Assembly: GCF_900115165.1 (NCBI RefSeq)
Contig: NZ_FOVP01000001.1
Location: forward strand, 124,001-188,000
DNA length: 64,000 nt
Origin: Roseovarius lutimaris
GTDB taxonomy: Bacteria; Pseudomonadota; Alphaproteobacteria; Rhodobacterales; Rhodobacteraceae
Direction of reading: 5' to 3'
The notes beneath the pieces are model-generated. The model was not told where the DNA came from. It did not search any database and worked only from the letters and a program-made list of their open reading frames with translations. Every line of letters begins with the position of its first letter. Position 1 is the first letter of the stretch. Shown piece after piece: positions 1 through 8,546 of the stretch. The translations under genes and the position numbers were made by a program.

Positions 1-98
1 GTTGTTCAAAAGTGGGAACCGGTTTTGAGCTTCTCGAACATGCGAAATCAAGAAGTTAGAGCGTGTCGCGTGAATTCGAATGAACGCGACACGCTCTA
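1..98 (+). repeat. 106-bp intergenic palindromic repeat, copy 1 (5' cut by window edge)
   Basis: This copy lacks about the first 8 bases. It contains an imperfect palindrome centred on ACCGGTT (bases 6-29), a short spacer, and a long hairpin at 57-98 with arms TAGAGCGTGTCGCGT / ACGCGACACGCTCTA around an ATTCGAAT core. Related copies lie at 42202-42307 (inverted) and 61024-61129. The CTA at 96-98 is the TAG stop of the neighbouring minus-strand thiol protein gene, so the repeat touches the coding end directly. It could act as a terminator-like hairpin. Confidence 0.9.
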
Positions 99-629
99 GT
101 CGCGGCTCAGGTAACGTTCGAGCACGATGACCGGCATCGCCCCGCGCAGCATCATGTCACCAAAGACATAGGAGGGGGCCATATCAAGCCCCAGATCGCG
201 CGCCAGATCGGCGTGTTCGGCCATATCAAGCAACGTGACCCGCAGATCAAAGCGCGCGCTCAGGGCGCGCAGATCAGCCTTAGCACGGTCACACTCGGCG
301 CAGTCGCGGCGCGTGAAAAGCGCGATTTGAAGCGCCGCTCCGGATGGCCCGAAGCCAGGCAGGGCCGGGTCATAAAGCTGCGGCGCGGCGCGGGCGAGGG
401 CGCTCAGGTCTCGGGCCATATCATCGCTGTAGATGTTGATTGGCGCGGGTTGCTCAAGCCCCTCGATCTGTGCGCGAAGCGGCGCCAGAAGGTCGGGGTT
501 TTGCACAAGCGTTTCGCGGATCGCCTCGCCCAGGGGGCTGCGTGACTGGGGTAAAGCCCCCCCGGCCTGTACCGCAACAGGCGTCAGCAGCCCCAGAAAC
601 AGGGCTGCCGCAGGGTTGAGACGGTTCAT
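96..629 (-). CDS. Secreted thioredoxin-fold (DsbA-like) protein with CAEC motif
   Basis: Predicted periplasmic thiol-disulfide protein of 177 residues. Residues 1-22 form a signal peptide ending in AVQA. A CxxC redox motif (CAEC) sits at about 110-113 and the conserved proline typical of thioredoxin folds at about 152 (APSYVFGD). The segment between the two is too short for a full DsbA helical insertion. Its C-terminal motif (PSYVFGDMMLRGAMP) closely matches that of the DsbA-family protein just upstream on the same strand (PSFVMGDQMLRGYLP), which suggests a diverged duplicate. The gene follows that dsbA with only 3 bases between and has a weak ribosome site, so translational coupling is likely. 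Its stop codon lies inside an intergenic repeat. The substrate is unknown. Confidence 0.75.
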   Translation of the reverse strand: MNRLNPAAALFLGLLTPVAVQAGGALPQSRSPLGEAIRETLVQNPDLLAPLRAQIEGLEQPAPINIYSDDMARDLSALARAAPQLYDPALPGFGPSGAALQIALFTRRDCAECDRAKADLRALSARFDLRVTLLDMAEHADLARDLGLDMAPSYVFGDMMLRGAMPVIVLERYLSRD

Positions 630-632
630 GAC

Positions 633-1388
633 TTAATTCGCGCGGATCTCGTCAGCGATCTGTTGCATCGCATCCTGTGGCAAGTAGCCGCGCAGCATCT
701 GATCGCCCATCACAAACGAGGGAGTGCCGCTGATGGCGAGGCGCCGGCCAAGCGCGTGATTGTCGGCGATCACCTTGTCGACGGCGGGGCTGTTCATTTC
801 CGAGATGATCTTGTTGGCATCCAGCCCAAGCGTGTCGGCGAGCCGACTGAAGCCGGTCTCGTTCATCGCGCCGCTATAGGTCATCAGGGCGTCATGCACG
901 GATTTATAGGCCTCGTCGCCCGCGACCTGAAGCGTGGCGATTGCAAAGCGCGAGGCAAGCACGGAGTCCTCGCCCAGGATCGGAAATTCCTTGACGACAA
1001 AGCGGATATTGCCGTCGTTTTCCAACAGGCCCGCGACCTCATCGAAGGCGCGTCGGCAATAGCTACAGCGGTAATCCATGAACTCGACAAGGGTGATATC
1101 GCCCTCGGGATTGCCCCCGACCCAGGAGGCGGGATCGTTGAACAGGGCCTTGGCATTCACTTTGACCAGATCGACATCGGCCTGCGCCTGTTCCTGCGAC
1201 TGGCGTTGTTCGAGAACGGCGACCGCCTCCATTATGATCTCGGGATTGTCGAGGATATAGGCGCGGATTTCGTCGCGCAAAAGGGCACGCTCGCCCTCGG
1301 ACAGTGTTTCAAGGTCCAGCGCTTGCGCAGGCAGTGTCAGAGACAGGCAAAGACCTGCGGCACTCAGAAGGGGGCGTATCATCGGCAT
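633..1388 (-). CDS. DsbA-family thiol:disulfide interchange protein
   Basis: Periplasmic disulfide oxidoreductase or isomerase of 251 residues. The signal peptide ends near PAQA (about 23). An N-terminal helical region resembles the dimerisation segment of ScsC/DsbG-like proteins. The thioredoxin motif CSYC is at about 108-111 and the cis-proline loop SGTPSF at about 224. The ATG at 1388 was chosen because GGAG lies 10 bases upstream; a GTG at 1394 is an alternative directly after the M48 stop. The gene lies between the M48 protease and the smaller CAEC protein, so the three form a likely envelope-quality operon. Family is certain; whether it oxidises or isomerises is not. Confidence 0.88.
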   Translation of the reverse strand: MPMIRPLLSAAGLCLSLTLPAQALDLETLSEGERALLRDEIRAYILDNPEIIMEAVAVLEQRQSQEQAQADVDLVKVNAKALFNDPASWVGGNPEGDITLVEFMDYRCSYCRRAFDEVAGLLENDGNIRFVVKEFPILGEDSVLASRFAIATLQVAGDEAYKSVHDALMTYSGAMNETGFSRLADTLGLDANKIISEMNSPAVDKVIADNHALGRRLAISGTPSFVMGDQMLRGYLPQDAMQQIADEIRAN

Positions 1389-1394
1389 TCTCAC

Positions 1395-2720
1395 TTATCT
1401 CCGTTTTTCGGCATCTTGCGCGGCAGAGAGCACATCCTGGGCCCGTTGCCAAGCCGCAGATCCGCGCGGCAAGAGGTCTATTGCGCGTTGCGCGTGTATT
1501 TTAGCATCTTTCAGCCGTCCGATCATGGCATATCGTTCCGCCGTCAGAACCGAGGCCATGCCGTTGTTGCCCTGCTTGGCATAGGTCACCGCCAGATCGC
1601 GCATCACGCGCGGATCGCGGCCGTCGCGGGCGCGAGATTTATCAAGGAATTGCTGGGCCTTGGCCAGCTGACCATTGGCCAGAAGGGCGCGCCCGTAAGA
1701 CCCGAGAATCAGCGGATTGTTCGGCGCCAGATTGGTGGCACGGGCATAGGCGGCGACCGCCGGTTTGATCTGGCGGCTTTCCATCAGGATCTGGCCGCGC
1801 AATTCATGAAGGTAGGGGTCTTTGGGGCGTCGCGCGATTGCGCCGTCGATTGCGCCAAGGGCACGGCGCAGATCGGACTGGCGGTGATAGGCCACGGCCT
1901 GACGCATCAGTTTGACATCCTCAAAGCCGCTTTCACCGGCGCGGGTCAGGGTCCATTTCGGCGAGCGTTGAAAGGCCGAAAGCTTGCCCTTGGCGCGGGC
2001 GAACCAGTAATTGGCCTGAGGGTCTGGCGCGGGGGGCGCACCCTGAGCACCGGCAAGCTGGCGAACAAGGCGATAGCGATCGCGCGACAGCGGATGGGTG
2101 CGCGCATAAGCGTCCTGGCGCGTGACCGAGAGCGCCTCTTGCCCGCGAAAGATGTCCATCACCTCGACCGACCCGTTAAGATCGACGCCCGCGCCTCTCA
2201 TGAAGCGCATGCCGCTTTGGTCGGCGGCGTTTTCCTCGGCGCGGGTATGAGAGAAAAAGCTGCGCATTGCGGCGCCCTGAAGCCCGGCGGCAGCCCCGGC
2301 GGCGAATTCGCCGCTTCCGGCGGCGGCACCGGCTGCGACGGCAAGAGCAACGCCAAGTCCGGCGGCGGTGCGGGCGTTGCGCGCGTTGATGGGGCGGCGC
2401 ATCAGATGGCCATTGGCGATATGGGCGGCCTCATGCGCGATCACGGATTGCAGCATCGCCGGGGTTTTCATCCGCAGGATCAGCCCGGAATGAATGAACA
2501 TGCTATCTGAATCAATCACGAAGGCGTTGAGGTTGGGATCGTCAATCACCAGAATATCCACCCGGTTCGCACTAAGCCCCGCGGCGCTCAGGATCGGCGC
2601 TGCCAGCTCGCGTAGCGCATATTCGATATCGGGGTCGCGCAATAGCGTTATGGCGCGCGCCGGCGCCGCCACGCTCAGGACGAGGATCAGGGAAATCGCA
2701 AGAAATCTCAGAAGCTGCAT
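1395..2720 (-). CDS. M48 family zinc metalloprotease with TPR repeats (BepA/YfgC-like)
   Basis: A secreted zinc peptidase of 441 residues. The signal peptide (1-23, ending in PARA) supports the start at 2720 rather than an ATG 14 codons upstream. The catalytic HEAAH is at 96-100 and a downstream glutamate (RAEENAADQ) is the probable third zinc ligand. The C-terminal half is made of TPR-like helical repeats. This architecture matches BepA/YfgC, which checks outer-membrane protein assembly. The link fits the bamA cluster starting 1.6 kb away on the other strand and the thiol proteins downstream. The upstream region is shared with the divergent aminotransferase gene. Confidence 0.88.
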   Translation of the reverse strand: MQLLRFLAISLILVLSVAAPARAITLLRDPDIEYALRELAAPILSAAGLSANRVDILVIDDPNLNAFVIDSDSMFIHSGLILRMKTPAMLQSVIAHEAAHIANGHLMRRPINARNARTAAGLGVALAVAAGAAAGSGEFAAGAAAGLQGAAMRSFFSHTRAEENAADQSGMRFMRGAGVDLNGSVEVMDIFRGQEALSVTRQDAYARTHPLSRDRYRLVRQLAGAQGAPPAPDPQANYWFARAKGKLSAFQRSPKWTLTRAGESGFEDVKLMRQAVAYHRQSDLRRALGAIDGAIARRPKDPYLHELRGQILMESRQIKPAVAAYARATNLAPNNPLILGSYGRALLANGQLAKAQQFLDKSRARDGRDPRVMRDLAVTYAKQGNNGMASVLTAERYAMIGRLKDAKIHAQRAIDLLPRGSAAWQRAQDVLSAAQDAEKRR

Positions 2721-2783
2721 TGACGGCGCGGGCCTTTCCCAGTGAAACGAGGGATCAAACATGCACAGTCTAGGAGTAAAGCG

Positions 2784-3935
2784 ATGCGGAACTCAAGCCG
2801 GTCCAGGGTCGACGCCTTCATCGTGATGGATGTGATGGAGGCCGCGCGGCGCGCCGAAGCGCAGGGCCGCCACATCATCCACATGGAAGTGGGGCAGCCG
2901 GGCACCGCAGCACCCGAAGGCGCACGTGCCGCCCTGGCCCGGGCGATGCGCGAGGAGGCGATGGGATATACGGTCGCGCTTGGTCTGCCGGCCCTACGGG
3001 CGCGCATCGCACAGCTTTACGGCGAGTGGTATGACGTTGATCTTTCGCCGGAACGGGTGATCGTGACGCCAGGATCATCCGGCGCCTTCATCCTCGCCTT
3101 TACGGCGCTGTTTGATGCGGGCGATCGCGTTGGCATCGGCAGCCCCGGCTATCCCAGTTACCGCCAGATATTGCGCGCGCTCGATCTTGTGCCGGTGGAT
3201 ATTCAGACAGCGGCGGAAAATCGCCTGCAACCGGTTGCGGCGGAGCTGTGCGGGCAGGATCTGAGCGGTTTGATGGTGGCAAGCCCGGCGAATCCCACGG
3301 GCACGATGCTGAATCGCGGTGCGATGTCGGATCTGATCGGGGCCGCCGCGGCGCAGGGTGCGAGTTTTATCAGCGACGAGATCTATCATGGCATCGAATA
3401 TGAGGCCAAAGCGGTCAGCGCGCTTGAAATCACCGATGAGTGTTACGTGATCAATTCGTTTTCCAAGTATTTCAGCATGACCGGCTGGCGGGTGGGGTGG
3501 ATGGTGGTGCCCGAGGATCATGTGCGGGTGATCGAGCGGCTGGCGCAGAACCTGTTCATCTGTCCGTCCCATGCCAGCCAGGTGGCGGCATTGGCGGCGA
3601 TGGAGTGCGGCACGGAGCTTGAGGCGAATATGGCGGTCTACCGGCGCAATCGCACGCTTATGCTTGAGGGGTTGCCAGCGGCCGGGTTTGACCGGATCGC
3701 GCCGCCGGATGGGGCGTTCTATGTCTATGCCGATGTCAGTCACCTGACCGGTGACAGCCGCGCCTTTGCCGCCGAAATCCTTGAGAAAGCGGGGGTTGCG
3801 GTGACGCCAGGGCTGGATTTCGATCCGGTTCGTGGCGGCGGCACGATTCGGTTTTCCTATGCCCGTGCGACTGCGGACATCGAAGAGGGACTGGCCCGGC
3901 TGGCGCGTTTCATGGCCGCGCGCCGCGCGGGGTGA
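2784..3935 (+). CDS. Class I/II PLP-dependent aminotransferase
   Basis: Fold-type I aminotransferase of the aspartate aminotransferase superfamily, 383 residues. The pyridoxal-phosphate lysine lies in NSFSKYFSMTGWR (about 228), with the SPANPTG motif near 167 and SDEIYH near 197. The start at 2784 is preferred because AGGAG lies 7 bases upstream; an ATG at 2742 would overlap the divergent M48 leader and add 14 basic residues. Substrate cannot be read from sequence; aspartate, alanine or aromatic amino acids are all possible. It is followed by a short repeated motif and a small membrane peptide gene. Confidence 0.88.
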   Translation: MRNSSRSRVDAFIVMDVMEAARRAEAQGRHIIHMEVGQPGTAAPEGARAALARAMREEAMGYTVALGLPALRARIAQLYGEWYDVDLSPERVIVTPGSSGAFILAFTALFDAGDRVGIGSPGYPSYRQILRALDLVPVDIQTAAENRLQPVAAELCGQDLSGLMVASPANPTGTMLNRGAMSDLIGAAAAQGASFISDEIYHGIEYEAKAVSALEITDECYVINSFSKYFSMTGWRVGWMVVPEDHVRVIERLAQNLFICPSHASQVAALAAMECGTELEANMAVYRRNRTLMLEGLPAAGFDRIAPPDGAFYVYADVSHLTGDSRAFAAEILEKAGVAVTPGLDFDPVRGGGTIRFSYARATADIEEGLARLARFMAARRAG

Positions 3936-3944
3936 GCTGGGGAA

Positions 3945-3969
3945 TTTGAGTATTTTTGGAAAGATGAAA
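3945..3969 (+). repeat. 24-nt recurrent gene-end motif, copy 1
   Basis: The sequence runs TTGAGTATTT, two variable bases, then GGAAAGATGAAA, just after the aminotransferase stop. The same motif occurs inverted at 18829-18852 after aroB, with 22 of 24 bases identical. No stem-loop is apparent, so it is not an ordinary terminator. Confidence 0.6.
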
Positions 3970-4070
3970 GGGCAGGGTGCCATGGTTTTGCCAGGATTGC
4001 GTCCTGCAAATCGTCACATTCGGATGGCAAGGGTTCGGAGAGGGATGATCATTCAAGGACGGACCATGTC

Positions 4071-4196
4071 ATGCAATATATCAAGGACGGCTATCGCGGG
4101 TTGAGTGTACTGATGAACGTCAATGCCGACTTGCTGCTTTATGTGACGACGCTCGCGCTTGCCTTTGTTTGCGCAGGATTTGTTGGCTCGCTTTAA
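4071..4196 (+). CDS. Small single-span membrane protein, 41 residues
   Basis: A short reading frame beginning MQYIKDGYRGLSVLMNVNAD and continuing into a hydrophobic span (about residues 21-41) that ends GFVGSL. The layout, a charged amphipathic N-terminus followed by one membrane helix, is that of a small inner-membrane peptide. It sits alone between the aminotransferase and bamA with the codon preference of its neighbours. AAGGA lies 12 bases upstream, a rather long spacing. I recall similar small proteins in other Rhodobacterales, but this is unverified. Function is unknown. Confidence 0.6.
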   Translation: MQYIKDGYRGLSVLMNVNADLLLYVTTLALAFVCAGFVGSL

Positions 4197-4225
4197 GGCG
4201 GGCAAGCGGGGGGGCAACTCGCGTT

Positions 4226-4254
4226 TTGACAAGGCCAGACAGACCGGGTACTGA
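4226..4254 (+). promoter_or_regulatory. Candidate sigma-70-type promoter for bamA operon
   Basis: A perfect TTGACA at 4226-4231 is followed after 17 bases by TACTGA (4249-4254), 34 bases before the bamA ATG. The -35 is ideal and the -10 weak, which is common in Rhodobacterales. Confidence 0.5.
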
Positions 4255-4288
4255 CATCGTCAATGAGATGTCTGACTGGGTTTGAGCA

Positions 4289-6616
4289 ATGAATCACTTT
4301 GAAGTTGACCGGCGGGCGCGCCAGCAGCTCTTTTCTTTCTTCATGAGCATCAAGGGCGCCCTATGCGCGGTTTTGCTTGGGGTTGCGGTCATGGCAAGCG
4401 CGGGGCAGGCCGAGGCCCAGTCTTATCGGTTTTCTTCTGTCACGATTGAGGGCAATCAGCGGATCGAGCCCTCGACGATTCTGTCTTATGCCGGGATTGC
4501 CCGCAACGAGACCGTGTCAGCCGGCGAGTTGAACGACGCCTATCAGAGAATTCTGGCCAGCGGTCTTTTCGAGCAGGCCGAAGTGGTGCCGCAGGGCAAT
4601 CGCCTTGTGATCCGTGTGACCGAGTACCCGACGATCAACCGGATTGCCTTTGAGGGCAATAGAAAGCTCAAGGATGAAGATCTTGAGGAGTTCATCAAAA
4701 GCCGGGTGCGTCAGGTCTATAGCCCGACCCAGGCCGAACGCGATGCCGCGACCCTGGCCGAGGCCTATGCGCAGAATGGTCGCGTGTCGGCCCGTATCAC
4801 CCCGAGGGTGATCCGCCGCAGCGACAATCGGGTTGATCTTGTCTTCGAGGTTTTCGAGGGCAGCAAAATCGAGGTTCAGCGCATCGGATTTGTCGGCAAC
4901 CGTGCTTATTCGGATCGTCGCCTGCGGCGGGTGATCGAAAGCAAGCAAACCGGCCTTTTACGCGCTTTGATCGAGAGGGACACCTTTGTCGAGGATCGCC
5001 TTTTGTTCGACAAACAGGTGCTCACCGATTTCTACAATTCGCGCGGTTATGTGGATTTCCGGGTCACCGGCACCAATGCCGAACTGGCGCGCGAGCGGGA
5101 TGCCTATTTTGTGAGCTTCAACGTTCAGGAAGGCCAGCAGTTCCGGTTTGGAGAAATATCAACGGTCAGCGACATGAATGGTGTCGAGGCCGAGCCATAT
5201 CACGACACGCTCAAGATACGCCCCGGCGTGGTTTATTCGCCAACGCTGGTCGAGAACTCTATCGCCCGGATGGAGCGGCTGGCAATCAAGAACGGGGTTG
5301 ATTTCCTGCGGGTTGACCCGCGCATCACCCGCAATGACCGTGACCTGACGCTTGATGTCGAGTTTGTCCTGACGCGTGGCCCGCGTATCTTCATCGAACG
5401 GATTGATGTCGAGGGCAACACCACGACGCTTGACCGTGTGATCCGCCGCCAGTTCGACGTTGTGGAAGGCGACCCCTTCAACCCGCGCGCCATCCGCCAG
5501 GCCGCGGACCGCATTCGCGCGCTGCGCTTTTTCTCGGATGTCAACGTTAATGCACGCGAAGGCTCGCGCCCCGACCAGGTTGTGATCGAGACCGATGTCG
5601 AGGAAACCACGACCGGCAGTGTTTCGGTTGGCGTCAGTTTCTCGACCAATAGCGGCCCTGGTATTCAGCTTGGCTTTAGCGAGCGAAACTTTATCGGTCG
5701 CGGTCAGGCGCTGACCGCGCAGATTGCGGCAAGCGCAGATATCATCAACTATAATCTTGGCTTTGTGGAACCCGCGTTTCTGGGGCGTGATGTGGCCTTT
5801 GGTCTTGATTTCGCCCTCCAGGAAACCGATAGCGACAACAGCCTGTTTGACACCACGATCGGTACGTTTCGCCCAAGCTTGACCTTCCCGGTCAGCGAAA
5901 ACGGCCGCCTCGGGGTTTTCTACAATGCCACCTATGAAGATATGACGGATTACACCGGCGTATCGGGGATACTTCAGTCCGAGATCAATCAGGGCGCCCT
6001 GTGGACAAGCGCGGTGGGCTATGAGTTTTCCTATGACACACGGCGCACCGGGCTGAACCCGAACGCCGGTGTTTTGCTGTCCTTCGGTCAGGAGTTTGCC
6101 GGGCTCGGGGGCGACAACGAATATATCAAGAGCACGGCACGCCTTGTTGGCCAGACCACGGTCATGAACGAAGATGTGACCCTGCGGGCCATTCTTGAAG
6201 GCGGCGCAATCGAATTTTCGAACGGTCAGAACAGCCGGTTCTTGAATCGCTTCAACAGTCAGATCATTCGCGGGTTCGAGCCCAACGGCATCGGGCCGTC
6301 GGAGAATGGCGAGCTTTTGGGCGGTGATTATTACGCGGCTCTTAAATTCGAGGCGGATTTTCCGCTCGGTCTGCCGGATGAATATGGCATTACCGGTGGC
6401 GCGTTCTATGACATCGGCTCGATTTGGGGAATCGACAAGCGGAATGCGACGGGACCGGTGTCTTCATCCGGGTTCAATGATCGCCATGTCATCGGCTTTT
6501 CAGTGTTCTGGTCGTCGCCGTTTGGCCCGTTGCGGATGAACTTTTCCAACGCGATCAAGAAAGAGCCCGGCGATTTCGAGCAGACCTTTGATCTGACGGT
6601 CAAAACGGAGTTCTGA
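4289..6616 (+). CDS. bamA: Outer membrane protein assembly factor BamA
   Basis: Core component of the machinery that folds beta-barrel proteins into the outer membrane, 775 residues, a normal length. A signal peptide ends near GQAEAQ (about 44). Five POTRA domains follow, with motifs such as EGNQRIEPSTI, EGNRKL and EGNTTTLDRVIRRQFDV. The C-terminal 16-strand barrel contains the SERNFIGRGQ motif and ends in phenylalanine (TVKTEF). The start could also be the ATG 18 codons downstream (4343), which precedes a more compact signal peptide. It heads the ompH-fabZ-lpxA-lpxI-lpxB run. In many proteobacteria rseP lies immediately upstream; here it does not. Confidence 0.97.
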   Translation: MNHFEVDRRARQQLFSFFMSIKGALCAVLLGVAVMASAGQAEAQSYRFSSVTIEGNQRIEPSTILSYAGIARNETVSAGELNDAYQRILASGLFEQAEVVPQGNRLVIRVTEYPTINRIAFEGNRKLKDEDLEEFIKSRVRQVYSPTQAERDAATLAEAYAQNGRVSARITPRVIRRSDNRVDLVFEVFEGSKIEVQRIGFVGNRAYSDRRLRRVIESKQTGLLRALIERDTFVEDRLLFDKQVLTDFYNSRGYVDFRVTGTNAELARERDAYFVSFNVQEGQQFRFGEISTVSDMNGVEAEPYHDTLKIRPGVVYSPTLVENSIARMERLAIKNGVDFLRVDPRITRNDRDLTLDVEFVLTRGPRIFIERIDVEGNTTTLDRVIRRQFDVVEGDPFNPRAIRQAADRIRALRFFSDVNVNAREGSRPDQVVIETDVEETTTGSVSVGVSFSTNSGPGIQLGFSERNFIGRGQALTAQIAASADIINYNLGFVEPAFLGRDVAFGLDFALQETDSDNSLFDTTIGTFRPSLTFPVSENGRLGVFYNATYEDMTDYTGVSGILQSEINQGALWTSAVGYEFSYDTRRTGLNPNAGVLLSFGQEFAGLGGDNEYIKSTARLVGQTTVMNEDVTLRAILEGGAIEFSNGQNSRFLNRFNSQIIRGFEPNGIGPSENGELLGGDYYAALKFEADFPLGLPDEYGITGGAFYDIGSIWGIDKRNATGPVSSSGFNDRHVIGFSVFWSSPFGPLRMNFSNAIKKEPGDFEQTFDLTVKTEF

Positions 6617-6618
6617 TC

Positions 6619-7212
6619 ATGTGGCGGAGCCTTGCCCTTGCGGGGTTCCTGATCTCGCTGCTTGGCGTTGTCGCGGCACCGGTTGCGGCGCAGCCAACGG
6701 GCGTCGTGCAAAGCGATATCCTTGTTCTCGATCCTGAGAAGCTGATGAGCGAGACAATCTATGGTCAACGCCTGCTTGCCGATATTCAGGATGAGCGCGA
6801 CGTTCTGGTTGCGTATAATCGCCGCGTCGAAGCAGAGCTTGAAGACGAGGAAAAATCGCTGACCGAGCGCCGCCCGACCCTGCCACCGGAAGAGTTTAGC
6901 GATCTTGCCGACACCTTTGACCGCAAGGTCCAGCAATTGCGGCAGGACAGCGAACGCATGTCACGCGACCTTGAGCGGAAGCGTGAGATTGCACCGCTAC
7001 AGTTCATGCGCGTGATCGAGCCGGTTCTCGCCGATATCCTGAGCGATTCAGGCGGCGTGGTGATCATGGATGTGCGCGCGATTCTGTTGCGCTCTGGGGT
7101 GGCGGACATCACGGACCTTGCCATCGAACGGGTCAACGCGCAGATTGGCGAGGGGCCGGCAAGTGGCCCGACCCGCAGCACCTTGCCACCACCCGAACCG
7201 CCGGGCGACTAG
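6619..7212 (+). CDS. OmpH/Skp-family periplasmic chaperone
   Basis: Periplasmic holdase for unfolded outer-membrane proteins, 197 residues. The signal peptide ends at about 25 (VAAQP). The centre (about 55-130) is charged and helical with coiled-coil character (QDERDVLVAYNRRVEAELEDEEK), as in the Skp tentacles. Residues 135-170 form the small beta body (VIEPVLADILSDSGGVVIMD). The proline-rich C-terminal tail is variable. The ATG is 2 bases after the bamA stop, so co-expression with BamA is likely. Position and architecture make the family call firm. Confidence 0.9.
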   Translation: MWRSLALAGFLISLLGVVAAPVAAQPTGVVQSDILVLDPEKLMSETIYGQRLLADIQDERDVLVAYNRRVEAELEDEEKSLTERRPTLPPEEFSDLADTFDRKVQQLRQDSERMSRDLERKREIAPLQFMRVIEPVLADILSDSGGVVIMDVRAILLRSGVADITDLAIERVNAQIGEGPASGPTRSTLPPPEPPGD

Positions 7213-7278
7213 GCCCGTGTTGCCCCACCGTTCCCGGTTGCCAGGGACGCGACCACACCGACGCAAAGAGGATTATCC

Positions 7279-7743
7279 ATGACCGAGCCGTTAAAATCCG
7301 CCGATATCCATCTGATCCAGCGGCTTATCCCGCACCGCTATCCGTTCCTTCTTGTGGATAAGGTGGTCGATATCGACGGCTATCAAAGCGCGCGCGGGAT
7401 CAAGAACGTCACCATGAACGAGCCGCACTTTCAGGGCCATTTTCCGGGCAAGCCGATCATGCCCGGGGTCACCATTGTCGAGGCGATGGCCCAGACCGCC
7501 GCGGTCATGGTGGGCACGGCGCTTGGCATGGAAGACCGCAACATGCTGGTCTATTTCATGGCGATTGATAATTGCAAGTTCCGCCGCATGGTGGTGCCGG
7601 GCGACGTGCTTGAAATGAACCTCAAGACCGTGCGGGGCAAGCCCGGTGGCAAGGTCTGGAAATTCAGCGGCATGGCCGAAGTCGAGGGCGAAATGGCCGC
7701 CGAGGCAGACTTCACAGCGATGATGGACCTTCCCAAAGAGTGA
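7279..7743 (+). CDS. fabZ: 3-hydroxyacyl-ACP dehydratase FabZ
   Basis: Dehydrates beta-hydroxyacyl-ACP during fatty acid elongation and competes with LpxA for the same acyl-ACP pool. It has 154 residues in a single hot-dog domain, with [13 protein letters not shown] near the start and the catalytic histidine in [14 protein letters not shown] and glutamate in VEAMAQ. GAGG is present just before the ATG. The stop overlaps the GTG start of lpxA by 3 bases. Confidence 0.97.
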   Translation: MTEPLKSADIHLIQRLIPHRYPFLLVDKVVDIDGYQSARGIKNVTMNEPHFQGHFPGKPIMPGVTIVEAMAQTAAVMVGTALGMEDRNMLVYFMAIDNCKFRRMVVPGDVLEMNLKTVRGKPGGKVWKFSGMAEVEGEMAAEADFTAMMDLPKE

Positions 7744-8543
7744 TCCCGGTGACCGAGACAGCGATCCATCCCTCCGCCTTTATCGAGCCGGGTGCCGTTA
7801 TCGGTCAGGGGTGTGAGATTGGCCCGTTCTGTCATGTCGGCTCGGATGTGCGGCTTGGTGATAGGGTGACGCTCAAGTCGCATGTGGTGGTGGCCGGGCA
7901 CACAGTTATCGGCGACGAGACGGTGATCTTTCCTTTCGCCTGCATCGGCGAGGTGCCGCAGGATCTCAAGTTCAAGGGGGAAACGACACGGTTGGTGGTC
8001 GGCGCGCGCAATCGCATCCGCGAGCATGTCACGATGAACACCGGCACCCGCGGTGGCGGTGGTGTGACGCGGATTGGCGATGACGGGCTGTTCATGGCCG
8101 GGTGCCATGTGGCGCATGATGTCCAGATCGGCAACCGCGTGGTCCTGGTCAACAGCGCCGCCTTGGCCGGGCATTGCATCATCGAGGATGACGTGATCAT
8201 CGGCGGGCTGTCGGGGGTGCACCAATTCGTGCGCATAGGGCAGGGCGCAATCATCGGCGCGGTGACGATGGTGACGAATGATGTCATTCCCTTTGGCCTT
8301 GTGCAGGCGCCGCGCGGTGTTCTGGACGGGCTGAACCTTGTGGGCCTGAAACGCCGGGGCGCGTCGCGCTCTGATATCACCTCTCTGCGGGCGGCCTTTC
8401 AGATGCTGGCACAGGGCGAGGGCACGTTTCAGGATCGCGCATCCCGCCTTGGCGAGGAAACCGACAGCCCCTATGTCCGCCAGATTTTTGATTTCGTCAC
8501 CAGCCAGAGTGACCGCACCTATCTGACACCGGGAAAGAGTTAG
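7740..8543 (+). CDS. lpxA: Acyl-ACP--UDP-N-acetylglucosamine O-acyltransferase LpxA
   Basis: First enzyme of lipid A synthesis, acylating UDP-GlcNAc at O-3, cytoplasmic, 267 residues. The N-terminal two thirds show left-handed beta-helix hexapeptide repeats ([20 protein letters not shown]), with the catalytic histidine in the [11 protein letters not shown] segment. The helical C-terminal domain begins near [11 protein letters not shown]. The start is a GTG overlapping the fabZ stop; a second in-frame GTG at 7749 is an equally possible start. Confidence 0.96.
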   Translation: MIPVTETAIHPSAFIEPGAVIGQGCEIGPFCHVGSDVRLGDRVTLKSHVVVAGHTVIGDETVIFPFACIGEVPQDLKFKGETTRLVVGARNRIREHVTMNTGTRGGGGVTRIGDDGLFMAGCHVAHDVQIGNRVVLVNSAALAGHCIIEDDVIIGGLSGVHQFVRIGQGAIIGAVTMVTNDVIPFGLVQAPRGVLDGLNLVGLKRRGASRSDITSLRAAFQMLAQGEGTFQDRASRLGEETDSPYVRQIFDFVTSQSDRTYLTPGKS

Positions 8544-8546
8544 CGG

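Noticed and set aside
663-2510. Long open frame opposite the DsbA and M48 genes
   Set aside because: The minus-strand genes have signal peptides and catalytic motifs; the opposite frame has none.
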